Assembly (NCBI RefSeq): GCF_030272615.1
Contig: NC_081410.1
Span: forward strand, 191,475,619 to 191,539,618
From: Cryptomeria japonica
Taxonomy: Eukaryota > Streptophyta > Pinopsida > Cupressales > Cupressaceae
Direction: 5' to 3'
Length of the DNA: 64,000 nucleotides
Positions within the stretch are counted from its first letter, which is position 1, and every line of letters begins with the position of its first letter. Made by a program: the position numbers and the translations under genes. Shown piece after piece: positions 1 to 10,796 of this stretch. The notes below the pieces were generated by a model. It saw only the letters and a program-made list of their open reading frames with translations, did no database searches and was not told the DNA's origin.

Positions 1-1740
1 TTAAGAAAATTTCGCTTTGGACCCTTTGGAAGGGTCAGGAGCTTAAGTGAATTTCGCTCTGGACCCTTTGGAAGGGTCAGGAGCGAAATTTGACATTTTG
101 CCTCAAATTCACTATGTCTTCGCCTCAAATCACTTCTCAAGGCAAGTATATATCAACCCTCTCTCAACCACGTCATAGGAACAAAGATCTTGGTCTTCAA
201 AGAACGAATAAATAGAGGTTTAGGAAATTTCGCTCTGGACCCTTTGAAAGGGTCAAGAACGAAATTTGCATTTCTAGGCTCAATTCTCATTTAATATGCC
301 TAGCACTTGTCCATTCCCCCTTATCTTATCATACTCAAGCCAACTTGCTCTCAAAGTGGTGTCTACTCAATGCTTTTGGTGAGGAAATAAGTCTTTCTAA
401 GAATTTCGCTCTGGACCCTTTGGAAGGGTCAGGAGCGAAATTGATGTTTTAGGCTCAAATTTTCCATTATTGACTTCAGTTTCAACCTTTCCTCATAAAA
501 AACAAGTGTTTTGCCTTCAAAAATGCTTGGGAACGAGTTAGTTCAAAGGTTTGAGCAAGGTATAATGCTTTATGAAGAAATTCGCTCTGGACCCTTTGGA
601 AGGGTTAGGAGCTTAGACAAATTTCGCTCTGGACCCTTTGGAAGGGTCAGGATTGAAATTTGGAAAATAGGGCTTGTCCTTGATAAAGTTTTCTCTTAGC
701 TTGCTTGATTAGCTTCAAACCATCTTAGGAAAATACCTTGAGGGCAATTTGCTTTAAAATTGTGAGGAAAATACATGTTTTTGAGAAATTCGCTCTGGAC
801 CCTTTGGAAGGGTCAAGAGCGAATTCGTTCCTCTACACCCAATTCTTCCTTCTTTTCACTCATCTGGATTTTAGACTTGTCTTTTTGAATCCTTTCCTTG
901 CCATGTATGTCCACCATTTGATGTCCCTAGTGAAGAAATAAGTCTTCTGGAGGATTTCGCTCTGGACCCTTTGGGAGGGTTAGGAATGAAATTTGCAATT
1001 ATGCTCAAATCCTTCACTTTCCATCACTTCACTTTGTTGCACACATCAATACTCTCTCAATCACGCCATAGGGATAAGGTTTATGAGGCAAAATAGGACC
1101 AAGAAGGGAGATATAAGGAAATTCGCTCTGGACCCTTTGGAAGGGTCAGGAGCGATTTTGAGGAATTAGTCTTAGACACCATTCAAACACTCAAAATTCA
1201 CCCTCTATCACATTGTTCTCACCTTAGGACACGCCAACAAATCACCTTAAGGAAGTGCCTAGTCAAAATGTTGAATGAAAAGTGCATCTTAACAATTTTG
1301 CTTAGGTACCTTTGGAAGGACAAGACCTATCTAGGAATTTCGCACTGGACCCTTTGGAAGGGTCAAGAGCGAAATTTCTCTTTTTGCACAAATTCCTCAA
1401 AGAACTTCACCTCACATGGTTGCAACTCACTCACAAGGCTTGCATGAATCAACCTTGCCTCAATCACGCCAAAGATTTTGACCTAAACAAGGAGATCAAA
1501 GGAAATTCGCTTTGGACCCTTTGGAAGGGTCAAGAGTGAAATTTGTCTTTTAGGCTCAAATCTTGACCTTTTCCCCAAATTTCCATGTCTAAGTCTGTCC
1601 AAGGCGTCTCCAAAGGTGAACTCAATCTTATTTCCCCCCAATTTATGCCTTAAAGTGAAATTTTTGTCTAGAATAGGAGTCAAAAGGGAGCTAAGGAAGA
1701 TTTCGCTCCTGTCCCTTTGGAAGGGTCAGGAGCGAATTTG
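1..1740. repeat. Array of about twelve 41-bp hairpin units spaced about 170 bp apart
   Basis: Near-identical copies occur at about 8, 49, 226, 402, 577, 619, 785, 953, 1118, 1336, 1503 and 1699. The consensus is an imperfect palindrome. Outer arms AATTTCGCTC and GAGCGAAATT pair over 10 bp, inner arms GACCCTT and AAGGGTC pair over 7 bp, and the loop is only TGG. Most spacings fall between 165 and 218 bp. Between copies the sequence is loosely repeated ('ggctcaaat', 'ctcaatcacgcc'). The array runs off the left edge. No convincing protein is encoded; open frames through it only read the palindrome. It probably lies inside the retroelement that ends at 2114. Confidence 0.85.
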
Positions 1741-2114
1741 ACAATCTAGCTCAAATTCCTCCTTCAACTCTCAATCTTTCAAGCTCAATCTTCATGTTCC
1801 TTGCTCCTTGAAGGGTAAAATTGGTATCAAATAAGGCTCTAATGTAAAGACTCTTCAAAACTCAATCAAGGCTTAACCCCAAGACTAGAGCAAGGCCTGA
1901 CCCAGAGAAGGCTTTCAAAGAGACCCTGACCTAGACCACCTACTGACCCACCTCAATTCAAGCAGACCCTGCTATCTTAACGATCTCTCTGGCAACTCTC
2001 CAATGCAAAGATTAATAGCCAAGACCAAACAACCAAGCAAAGAAAACTAACCCTACAAAGCAAAAAGTAGGGGTCCCCATTTGCAATGGGGCGATGTGTG
2101 AATACGTCACAACA
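1741..2114 (-). mobile_element. Terminus of a minus-strand retroelement
   Basis: Read on the minus strand, this begins TGTTGTGACGTATTCACACA, followed by GCCCC and GGGGACCCC. The same opening layout occurs at 26809 (minus) and, more loosely, at 6545 (plus). In all three cases a local repeat array follows within a few hundred bases. It is taken as the start of an LTR or similar terminus whose body extends to the left of the window. No coding sequence is recognised in it. Confidence 0.5.
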
Positions 2115-3300
2115 AACTGACAGATCTATCACTCTGCATTTATCTTGTAAGGCAATCCAATAATCATACAAGTCCTCAGATCCCAAACTTTTGTATCATC
2201 ATATATCCAAAAGGTGAAATGATAAATGTAAATCATCAAGTCACCATCACAAGTTTTCCACCTCAACATCAAATTATTGGCAAGCATTTGAATTGTTTCT
2301 CTTGCTCTGCCTCCCAAATATGTTTCGCGTTGGCAGCCATAACCATCCCTTTCAATGAAAACAACTTACCGACACTTCCTCTTGATTCCTTGATGTCAAT
2401 TTGAGAATAGTTACAGCTGTCCAAGACTAAACACCTCAACTCACAATCTGATTTTTTTAATATCAATGATCTAAATGTAGGATAGCAGCCAGAAAACTGA
2501 AATCTACTAACAAGAATAGGGAGTGAGTACGCTGAAATGACATAAGAGAATTCTGAAATGTTTTTCCTTGCTATTATTAACTGAAAATTTCCCCATTCCA
2601 TTAAAAAAGACACTTGCCAACTTACTTGAATGCATGCAATCATAAATATGTAATGACTGATCTCAATTTCATGCCATAAGTCGACCCAAGGTGGTATCTT
2701 TAAGATGGCAAAGTCTTCATGAAACATAACACCCATGGACTTATGGATTGATGGCTTTGATCTAAAAATATACACTCATTGTATTCCCCAAGAATGGTTG
2801 TTTCACTAAACAAATCACTTTCTAAATTGAGTATACTAAAGCTATCAGGAATACTCTTCTCCATAGGTTCTGTTTGGAAGGCAAATTGATATACTTTTGA
2901 CATTGGAACTTCTTTGTCAATATCTTTACTGATATACCTTTCCATTGTTCATGGTCCATGTGAGCAGCCTTTTCCTTAATTTTTTGTAGGTGCTGTTCTG
3001 CTTGAGTAGCTATTAGTTTAGTTTCCTTGCCCCTCCTTAGCCATTGATCACACATTTCTTGGTTCCTCACTATATCCATTGTGCTTATCTATTATCTTAT
3101 TAATTCTTTTCCTTCCTCATGAATGGTAGACTCATGCAAAGACAATGAGTTGTTGTGATTAGGTATACAAAAATCAAAATTTTCTTCTTACCTTTCAATA
3201 GTGCCACCATGGCTGCAACAAATCTCATGTGTCCCTCCTTCAATTCCAAAACATACATCACTTTCTTTGTTGTTTTCATGTCTGACTAGGCATCCAGGTC
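2115..3300 (-). other. Unrecognised minus-strand open frames, possibly a decayed LRR-type gene
   Basis: Several overlapping minus-strand frames (2269-2775, 2700-2945, 2822-3079) read as ordinary globular protein rather than repeat, but none matches a family I can name with confidence. The stretch around 2290-2500 has leucine and cysteine spacing (such as LRCLVLDSC) that could come from a leucine-rich repeat. The frames shift against each other and contain stops, so if this was a gene it is broken. It lies directly downstream of the PDS5-like fragment on the same strand, and the two may have moved together. Confidence 0.25.
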
Positions 3301-3364
3301 TCCTAGCCTATGAGACAACGCCACTCTCTTGTCAATTTGTTCTTGCTCATTTTAGGGGGTCCTA

Positions 3365-4046
3365 CAACCTATAATTGTCAAGTGGTTTTTATTGTTTTCA
3401 ATATTTTGCTTAATGAATCTTGTTGACAACTCATGTGTTGCTGGTGAAACATCATGCTTCTTCCTCCAAATAGCTAACACGTTAGATAACAATCATCTAG
3501 AGATATCATCATCTTCATCCAAAATTAATGAGATGATAGTTTGTATTGAAGTTATAACATTTTCTGTATGATATTTGCTGATGATAGCAAAGAAATGGTC
3601 ATATATTTTGAGAATTAGATCATTCCACCCTGTCTAACATAATGTTACCAAATCTGATTTTTGCAAATGTTTCAAGTATTGCAACCCTCTTAACAAAGGA
3701 GGGACTTTCAATAATAGCCAACTCACTGAAGATTTCAACAGTCAGTTGAAAATTGAAATACCTCCTTTATTATGACTATTATGTATGGAACTTCAGGAGC
3801 TGTAATTCTTATGATTTCACACTGGCAAGAGGTGACTACAAGTCTCACATCTTCATGATGTTTCGTAATCTTTTGTTGTACCAAAACAATAACAAATGGC
3901 TTCAGAGCCCATTTCAAAATCTCCCAATCTAATTGGTCAACTTTGGATAAACAACTTTCTACTTCTTTCAATCTACTAAGAAGAACATCATTTGGAAATG
4001 GTTGCAGCTCCAACTCTTTTCCCATTGCAAATGGTGAATTTCCCAT
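3365..4046 (-). pseudogene. PDS5-like sister-chromatid cohesion cofactor fragment, broken
   Basis: Starting from an ATG at 4046, the minus strand reads LKEVESCLSKVDQ, then IIRITAPEVPY and KEVFQ. These correspond to the N-terminal HEAT-repeat region of plant PDS5 proteins, which hold cohesin on chromosomes. The similarity continues in other frames: SPSFVKRVAILETFAKIR near 3660-3715, DHFFAIISKYHTENV near 3545-3600, and a segment rich in aspartate and isoleucine near 3490-3540. At least two frameshifts (about 3750 and 3640) and a TGA near 3500 break it. About 680 bp of homology runs with no intron, unlike the long-intron gene further right, which suggests a reverse-transcribed or captured copy. 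It covers only a small part of the protein. Confidence 0.65.
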
Positions 4047-4272
4047 TTCCTTTTGTTTCTATAAATTTCAACACTTGAAACACGTAAATGAAATATTGAT
4101 TTTTCTTGAAAAAGGACACTTATTCCCATTTGCTCTGATTGCTATCTTAGTCTGAAGTAAAATGCTTCCCACAATGACATGCGAAATCTCAAATTAATTT
4201 GCAAAGCATTGGAATTTGAGTGCTGAATCTGCAACAAAAGAATTACTCCCACAGGCTGATTAAGACCACCAA

Positions 4273-4283
4273 CTCAGATACCA
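4273..4283 (-). promoter_or_regulatory. Primer-binding-site-like sequence (tRNA-iMet type)
   Basis: On the minus strand this reads TGGTATCTGAG, one base different from the usual plant retrotransposon primer site TGGTATCAGAG. It follows a possible LTR end (TTACA) by one base. In that orientation the PDS5-like fragment lies just inside the element. The match is short and imperfect. Confidence 0.4.
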
Positions 4284-4284
4284 T

Positions 4285-4852
4285 TGTAACATGCCTTTAT
4301 CTAATTTCTGATAATTCCACAAATATTTTTTTATTTTCAAATTTTCAGATTGAATTTTAGAGAAAAAAAATAATTCTTAGAACTAATTGAAAGCAATGCT
4401 TAAATACCATCCAATAATATTCATAAATTATAAAGGAAAACCTGATTTGGTTTTTCAGCTGCTATATTGGTGGTGGTGGGTTCCACTTATATTATTGGAG
4501 CTGCTGCAAAAAATATAAGAAATAACTGTTGGAGTCTTCCCATCTCCCTCCAAATCTACGATTACTTTATTGAAGTATTTTCCCTTATTTTCTTTAAAAA
4601 CAATTAACAATGACTGGCAACCAGGTGGGTGTGGCGGTTGAGGTAGTGGAGCTGCCCGTGTTTCCTTTTTGCACGAATAAATAAAAATAAAAGAGGTGGT
4701 GGTTGACTAGATAGGGCTTTTCAAAGGCCACGTCACCCTTGAAGACCCCAGGTCTTGTGGAAATTTAACTTAAGATAGCCATGCCAAGCTTTTAAAATAA
4801 TCTTTGGAATGGTATGACGGAGTCTAGTTTCTTAGCAGAAATAAATATTTTA
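4285..4852 (-). mobile_element. Possible LTR remnant beside the primer site
   Basis: On the plus strand this starts TGTAACATGCC directly after the primer-site-like motif, as the LTRs at 16317 and 62927 start TGTAA after theirs. The rest is AT-rich and non-coding. A second copy was not found, so this could be a chance resemblance. Nothing else is recognised here. Confidence 0.3.
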
Positions 4853-5462
4853 CGTAATATTCCTCACAAACTGAATGCACAAAATACAGATCTGAGATCA
4901 GATGAATATCGATATACCAAATTTCACATTAAGATATATAATTCTGGAATGCACAGTTCACAGAATAACAATAGACTAATCCCAGATACTGCAGAAAATA
5001 AGAGCAGAATAGAGAATTGCACCAACAACCAATGATAACCTTAATCCACTCAAAAAGAACAGTCCATAATGTATTAATGAGTACTCAGAATGAAATGAAT
5101 AATATAGCAGTCTGATTTTCATAATCTGTCAGTCATAAGAGTTTGCCAATATAGAGTACCTGCCAAATAGCCCAGACTAACCTGTAGGATGTGAACGACG
5201 TCCAGGAAATGACTTTGTATGTTTTCTGGACAATCAGTGTGATCTTTATCACCTACAAGCATGCTGGTGTTGAAGACACACAGCAAGGTGGACTTGACTC
5301 CTTGGCTGCAATCTTTCCAAGCTCCTAACCGCTGCTCCCATATTTGCTGTGCAGACTTTTTATAGCTCAGACGCCAGGAGTTTCGACTTGAAGTCAATGC
5401 TTATAGATTTAACCCCAGTCTGATCTAGAGCTTGCTATCTCTTCCCACATTATAAACCTGCA
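4853..5462 (-). repeat. 3' LTR of the Ty3 element
   Basis: Aligns along its length with 16317-16905, for example over 'aaactgaatgcacaaaata' and 'caaatttcacattaaga'. Similarity stops after 'aaacctgca', which read on the minus strand starts with TG as an LTR should. The other end has CG where the partner has TG. The two copies differ at many sites, so the insertion is old. Confidence 0.75.
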
Positions 5463-5638
5463 AGTAATTCGATGCTTTCAATATTCATGTGTTGTGCTAA
5501 AAGATTTGTCAGGAGTGGTAGGGGTTTTGTCCTACCAAAATCTGTCTTCTGAGATTTTTGCCCCAGCTGGCCTGCATGCTTCATAAGCGGATTCGCAATG
5601 TTCAAAAGATACCTCAAGTTGCTATTGCCCATATATAG

Positions 5639-5726
5639 GCACTAGCCAAGAAACCAAACCACAACTCAGCCCAAGGTTGGTCGCACTAGCCAAGAAACCA
5701 AACCACAACTCAGCCCAAGGTTGGTC
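5639..5726. repeat. Exact 44-bp tandem duplication
   Basis: Two head-to-tail copies start at 5639 and 5683, each beginning gcactagccaag and ending ggttggtc. It lies in the 3' untranslated part of the Ty3 element, followed by an AT-rich run to about 5846. Confidence 0.9.
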
Positions 5727-5846
5727 CAAAAGTAATAAAATGACCTTGTATAGGTCGGCGATAAGGAGTAACAAAATATTTAATATTATATCAAATATCA
5801 TTATTGAAATATTTAATATTATTATTTATATTGCTAAGACATGAAA

Positions 5847-6544
5847 AACATTGCGTATACTTCCAATAGGCTACCTCATTAACCCTCCTCAACACCTTGT
5901 AGGGTCCATAAAATTGTGGCTTCAACTTTTCAACTCCACTTCCTTTGAGGGAGGATTGTCTTTGCAAGCTCAAGAACACCATGTCACCAACCTCAAAAAC
6001 TCTCTCCGTTCTATGCTTGTCAACATAGCTATAAGTTTTGTTGAGAGTTTTCAAGAAATCCATACTTTGTATACTGCATCCTTTGCCTTCGGAATTTATT
6101 TGTAAGGATCAAATTTACGAATCAAGTAGCATCATAACCATAAAGTGTGTTAAAGGGAGCCATACCAGTTGACATATGATGTGTTGTATTGTAGGAATAT
6201 TCCCCCAAGTGCAACCACTTGATCCATGTTGTTTTCTGCCCAGTAACATAATTCCTTAAGTAGCTTTCTATTCATTTGTTTATGATCTCAGTTTGCTCAT
6301 TAGTTTGTGGATGATAGGTGGTGCTTGATGTTAACTTTGTGCCTGTTAATTGAAAGAGTTCTTGTAAAAACAAACTGAGAAACCTGCTGTCCTTGCCACT
6401 TACAATGTTCTTTGGCAAACCATGGAGTTTAAAAACCTCTTTAAAAAAGTAGATTTGCCAGTTGTGGGGCTTTACATTATGAAGAAATCACATGAAAGTG
6501 AGAATATTTAGTGAAACTATCAACAACATACATACAATCCTTAC
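5847..6544 (-). pseudogene. Ty3 integrase, central and C-terminal part
   Basis: The minus strand reads FEVGDMVFLSLQ, then KLKPQFYGPYKVLRRV, the integrase C-terminal fold that precedes the chromodomain in plant chromoviruses. Upstream fragments give YNTTHHMSTGMAPF and DCMYVVDSFTKYSHFHV, the catalytic-core surroundings including the first Asp. The protein ends before any chromodomain, replaced by AT-rich DNA. Stops and frameshifts are present. About 70 residues between the zinc-binding segment (near 8776-8900) and this part are missing around the nested insertion, so DNA was probably lost there. Confidence 0.75.
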
Positions 6545-8775
6545 TGTTGTGCTGTATACACCCTCCCTGTCTTCGTTAGGGACCCCCTTCCTCTTTTTGC
6601 CCTGCTAGCCAGTATATGCACCAAAATCAGACTTATTGCTATTTCAAGGACGCCTCCAAATGCCTAAGAAAACACCTAAATTTTGGCTTTGGCAAAGGGA
6701 AGAATGAATAAGCCTTGTTTAAAAAGATCTTCCAATGCCTAGAAAAATCCCATGGAAAATCCTGTGAAAAATCCCTTGGAAAATCTCGTGAAGCACCAAA
6801 GTTGATCAAAACCTCAGAAAAGGTTAGGCGTTTTCAGAACTTTTGGCTGGAAAATCCCTAAAAGCACCAAAGTTGATAAAAAAGGTTAGTCATTTTCAGA
6901 ACTTTTGGTTTGAAAATCTTGTGGAAAATATTGTGAAAAATCAAATGAAAAATCCCGTGGAAAATCTCATGGAAAATACTGTCAATCAAAATTGAGCAAA
7001 ACTCAACATTTTCAGAGTCTTCAACCTGCAAGTACCCTTGCTTTTACCGAAAATAACACCGAAGTTTTTTGCATGGCATAAGATTTCACTATTTTTGGAC
7101 TTTTGGCCTAAAAGGCCCGTGGAGAAGGTGGGCTTTGTGGTGAGTTTTGTGCATGCCTTTCAAGTTTAGGTGTTTGTTTAAGGGATTGAAAGTAAGCATG
7201 ACTTTTAATGGTCTTTTGGTCCCTCCTAAGCCAAGGTTTAGGCCAATGCTAGGGTGGAGTCCAAGTTCCCTCATCTTGTGTAGACATCCAATGATGATGT
7301 TATTTCCCCTTCTAATGCCAAGGCCCTACTCCCAAAGTTGATTCCTAGGGTTTCTCAGGGTGGATTTATAGCCACAGAGGGTGAAGTTGAAGGCATCAGA
7401 GGGCCTTTCTAGTGCCTATTGAAGACTTGAAATTTAGAGAGGTCTTCGCCCTCCAAGGTGTTCATACCAAACCAAGGCAACTCATCAACTTATTCAGGCC
7501 CTAAGATCTTCTCGAGCATAGTAGTGTTTGCATCCTTTGAAAAATAAATGAAGTGTGAGTCAATGATTAATCCCTGACCTATGTGTTCATGCAGGATGGA
7601 GGATACAACAAAGGAGACCATGTAGAGGTGCTTGGGAAGCGCCACCATCCAAAACATCGACTAAGCTAGAGGATCCCCAAGACAAAGCCTGAGAAGGAAT
7701 TCCACAGCTAGCATCTTGAAGACACCTGTGAATGGAGCCCAAGAACAAAGTGACAAAATTTGATGGGCAAGGACCCCTACCATCACCAGAGCACAAGATT
7801 GAAGGCAAGTGCTTGCACAAAACGTTACAAGAGTATCCAAAAACATAAAATACACAGTTGGAAATAACAAAAAATAATTTTTTTTCGTAAAAGCAATTGC
7901 TTCATTGTAAGATGACTACTGGTGGGCCCCGTTTAATGTAACTCAAAAGGAGGACACAAGTTAGTTATTTCCCAGCTACTAGGATTCACCTATTTGTGCC
8001 TCGAGCCCAATGAAACTTTGTCTTCTAGCAAGATTAATGGAAAACAGTTGCAGGTAGCTGAAGAGGTAGTTGGAGGTTGTTGAAATCATTAACCAGAAAG
8101 CTGTCAGAGCTTGTAGAAGGCAGATCAGAGCCATTAGATGGATTCAATCCTGACCAATGATCTAGAATGTAAAATCTATAAAAGGCCAGTGCCTCTTTCT
8201 TTGTAAAGAGTTAGAGTTGTTGGATAGGATGTTTATAGATTAGGAGTAGAAGTAGAATAGAGTAGAAGCTATTGGACAAAAATTGTTGTAATGGCAGTTA
8301 GAATAGATGAATGAAGCATTGAAGAATGGTGTTTTGTCATATGTCCTAATTTGTTTGCATGGTTTCATTTGGTTAGTTAATGTTCAATGATTTTAATGGT
8401 GAAGTGTGAGGCTATTTGATGTGATTTCAGGTTCATACCATTGGAGGCTTGCTGATTGTAGGTCTCCGTGCATGGTTAGTCTGAACCTAATATTGTTCTT
8501 AGTTCAATTTTGGGTGTTTGTCTTAGGCTGTGCCAGAATTGGGTGCCTGAATGAATATCCATACTCTGAAAATCCTTTATTCCCTTGGAGCTTGCCCTAT
8601 TCCTATGGAGTTGTGAGTATATCTCTAGCTAAGTAGGAATTAGTTTATTTGAAATCTGTCTAACCACATCATCAATCGTTGCTATCATTTTCCTTAGGAT
8701 TCCTAAACCCTATCCCTTTTTTTATTTATTTCCCAGTTTGAGAATCGAAGCATTGCTAGATGCAGACCAACTTGT
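6545..8775 (+). mobile_element. Nested non-coding retroelement inside integrase
   Basis: Starts TGTTGTGCTG, with GGGACCCCC shortly after, then a repeat-rich zone (6640-7080) built on variations of 'ggaaaatcccgtgaaaaatc'. The stretch from about 7950 to 8775 resembles 44920-45765 closely: the same TATA block, 'ggttcatacc', 'gattgtaggtc' and the same end 'cttgtt'. That shared stretch is probably an LTR. No transposition protein is seen, so the element is non-autonomous. Ty3 coding sequence resumes at about 8776. Confidence 0.6.
8177..8184 (+). promoter_or_regulatory. TATA box in the shared LTR-like block
   Basis: TATAAAAG within aaaatctataaaaggcc. The same sequence in the same surroundings occurs at 45114 in the related copy, which supports it as the promoter of this LTR family. 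Confidence 0.5.
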
Positions 8776-9726
8776 TACATTTGTATGTCTTGTAGAAGCT
8801 TGGATGACCAACAAGTGGTGTGTCATGACATGCCCTCAAAATCCATTCCTTAATCTTGGATTCAGGTACAGGTATAAGATACACCTAGTCCTTGTAGAGG
8901 ATGAGCTCATCAACCACCTTAAACCCATCTTGTGAATTCCCTTCTAAAATATCACTAGGAATTGGATTTTTAACATACTCAGCCATTATAGAAGCCTTCC
9001 AATTGGCAGATATATTAGTTATAGAATTAAGGTTTCCTTGAGAGTGCATCAACCACCACATTATTTTTCCATTTTACATACTCGATGTCAAAATCGTAGG
9101 CTTGAAGTTTTCTTATCCATTTCTACTGCCTATCATTCAAATCTCTTTGGTTGAGGAATAATTTCAAACTATTATGATCTGTTTGACCACAAACTACCCA
9201 CAAACCAAGTATTGTTGAAATGGGCTAGGGTATGCATGATAGCAAACATCTCCTAGAACGAAATAGAGAAATTTTGTCCTGTCTCTTTGTGCTTCCTACT
9301 CTCAAATACTATGGGATGTTTATTTTGCATGAAGACCCCCAATGTTCTTTCTTGAAGTATCATATTCTAAAATAAAAGGAAGTGAGAATTTTGGAATGGC
9401 CACAACAAGACACTATCTCATAATGACTTTAAGTTTATCAAAAGTTTGTTGGAGAATGTCCCCTTCTTTGTCAAATTTGTCAAAGTAGCTGCAAGTTGTG
9501 AGAACCCTTCTACAAATCTCCTATAATAGCTGCATAGTCCTTCAAATCCTCTCAATTGTGTCAAATTCCTTGGTCTAGGCTAACCCTGGATTGCCTTGAT
9601 CTTCTCTTCATCCACACTAACTCCTTGGGCACTAATCTTCAACCTCGAATATAAAATTTCAATCAACCAAAACTCACATTTGGAGGCCTTGGCATAAAAA
9701 GAATGTTGCTTAAGTATACCAAGCAC
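8776..9726 (-). pseudogene. Ty3 RNase H and integrase zinc-binding segment
   Basis: From 9726 leftwards the minus strand gives remnants of RNase H, then DHNSLKLFLNQRDLNDRQ with a stop, then KLQAYDFDIEYVKWKNN. Next come VDELILYKD, stop, VYLIP and RACHDTPLVGHPSFYKTYK, which is the H2C2-type segment at the start of integrase. The segments collinearly match the second Ty3 element at 59340-59790. Several stops show it is dead. Confidence 0.7.
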
Positions 9727-10218
9727 TTAATCTAAATGCTTTAAATGGTCCTCCCATGTCTTATTGTGAATCAAAATGTCATCCAAGAAAACCAATACAA
9801 ATTTCCTTAATTGAAGAATGAATACATTATTCATGCATGGCTGGAAGGTGGTGGGTGCATTTGTTAATCCAAATGGCATGACCCAAAACTCATAATGCCT
9901 ATAGTGACACTTGAAAGCTATTTTGTGCACATCTTAATCTGTTACCTTAATTTGGTGGTATTTTGATCGCAAATCGATCTTGGAGAAACATACCACACCA
10001 TGAAGCTTATTAATCAATTCATCAATCCTAGGTTTGGGGTAACTATTTTTTATTGCCCTTTTGTTGAGGGATCTATAATTGATACACATTCTCATAGTCC
10101 CATCTTTCTTCCTAACCAAAACCACAGATGAAGCAAACGGATTGGAACTATGCCTTATGTGCCCCATATATAATAGGTCCTTAATTGCTTTTTTAATCTC
10201 TTCCATAACAACCACCAT
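9727..10218 (-). pseudogene. Ty3 reverse transcriptase core
   Basis: Two frames (9934-10218 and 9727-9930), separated only by a stop, give VRKKDGTMRMCINYRSLNK, PKPRIDELINKL, CFSKIDLRSKYHQIKV, then MPFGLTNAPTTFQPCMN and VFLDDILIH. The catalytic aspartates are all present: one in KIDL and two in LDDI. DLRS replaces the usual DLRS/DLKSG surroundings. This is the best-preserved part of the element. A stop at about 9931 separates the halves. Confidence 0.85.
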
Positions 10219-10796
10219 CTATGTCTATGTCTATGGTGTTGAGGAAGCACCTTCCCTCGCTACAAAGTCAACAAAATTGTAGTAGGGGTTCTCCTCTATA
10301 TGTTCTAGGGGTGTTAGAAGCTTGGGACTTTGTAATTGGAAGGATGCAGACAAAACAAGACTGCCTTTGTCACTTGATCCATGATTGGGGATTGAGGAAA
10401 TGGCATCTTTGCCTCTCCTATTGGAGGATCTATGAGCCCTTAATAGAGTATGGGCTACAATCTCTGTGTTCTTGTTTCCACCTCTACTATTGATGGATGG
10501 CGACATGGAGTTGTGATGACGGGTTTTGCTCCCCCAACCTCAATCACATGTTGGAATCCTCTATTCAGTGGTAGACCAGGAGGAATGTCATCGAAGACCT
10601 TACTATGTTTGTTCAAGATGGACTGAATATCAACATTGTAGGAACTCCCATCCTCCGAGGGACGTATTTTGGTAATCAAACATTTAGCTCCCCACGCCAC
10701 TTGGTCTTTATGAAGAGCTCTCTCATCCTCTTAGCTGAAACCATCATGGTTCCCCCATTAGAAAGGTCATGTAGAAGCTCCTTCCTGTTGCAAATA
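10219..10796 (-). pseudogene. Protease-RT linker of the Ty3 element with about 270 bp of extra sequence
   Basis: 10455-10700 reads ILNKHSKVFDDIPPGLPLNR, then KPVITTPCRHP, the conserved linker before reverse transcriptase. In the related element (60800-60950) this runs straight into the EIEKTIQELL helix. Here 10231-10500 intervenes before EIKKAIKDLL. The extra stretch is open as a 91-codon frame but matches nothing I recognise. It may be a small insertion or rearranged sequence. Confidence 0.6.

Noticed and set aside
511-1539. Short plus-strand open frames through the left array
   Set aside because: They translate the 41-bp palindrome repeatedly (LDPLEGSRA and similar) in shifting frames. There is no initiation context or conserved protein.
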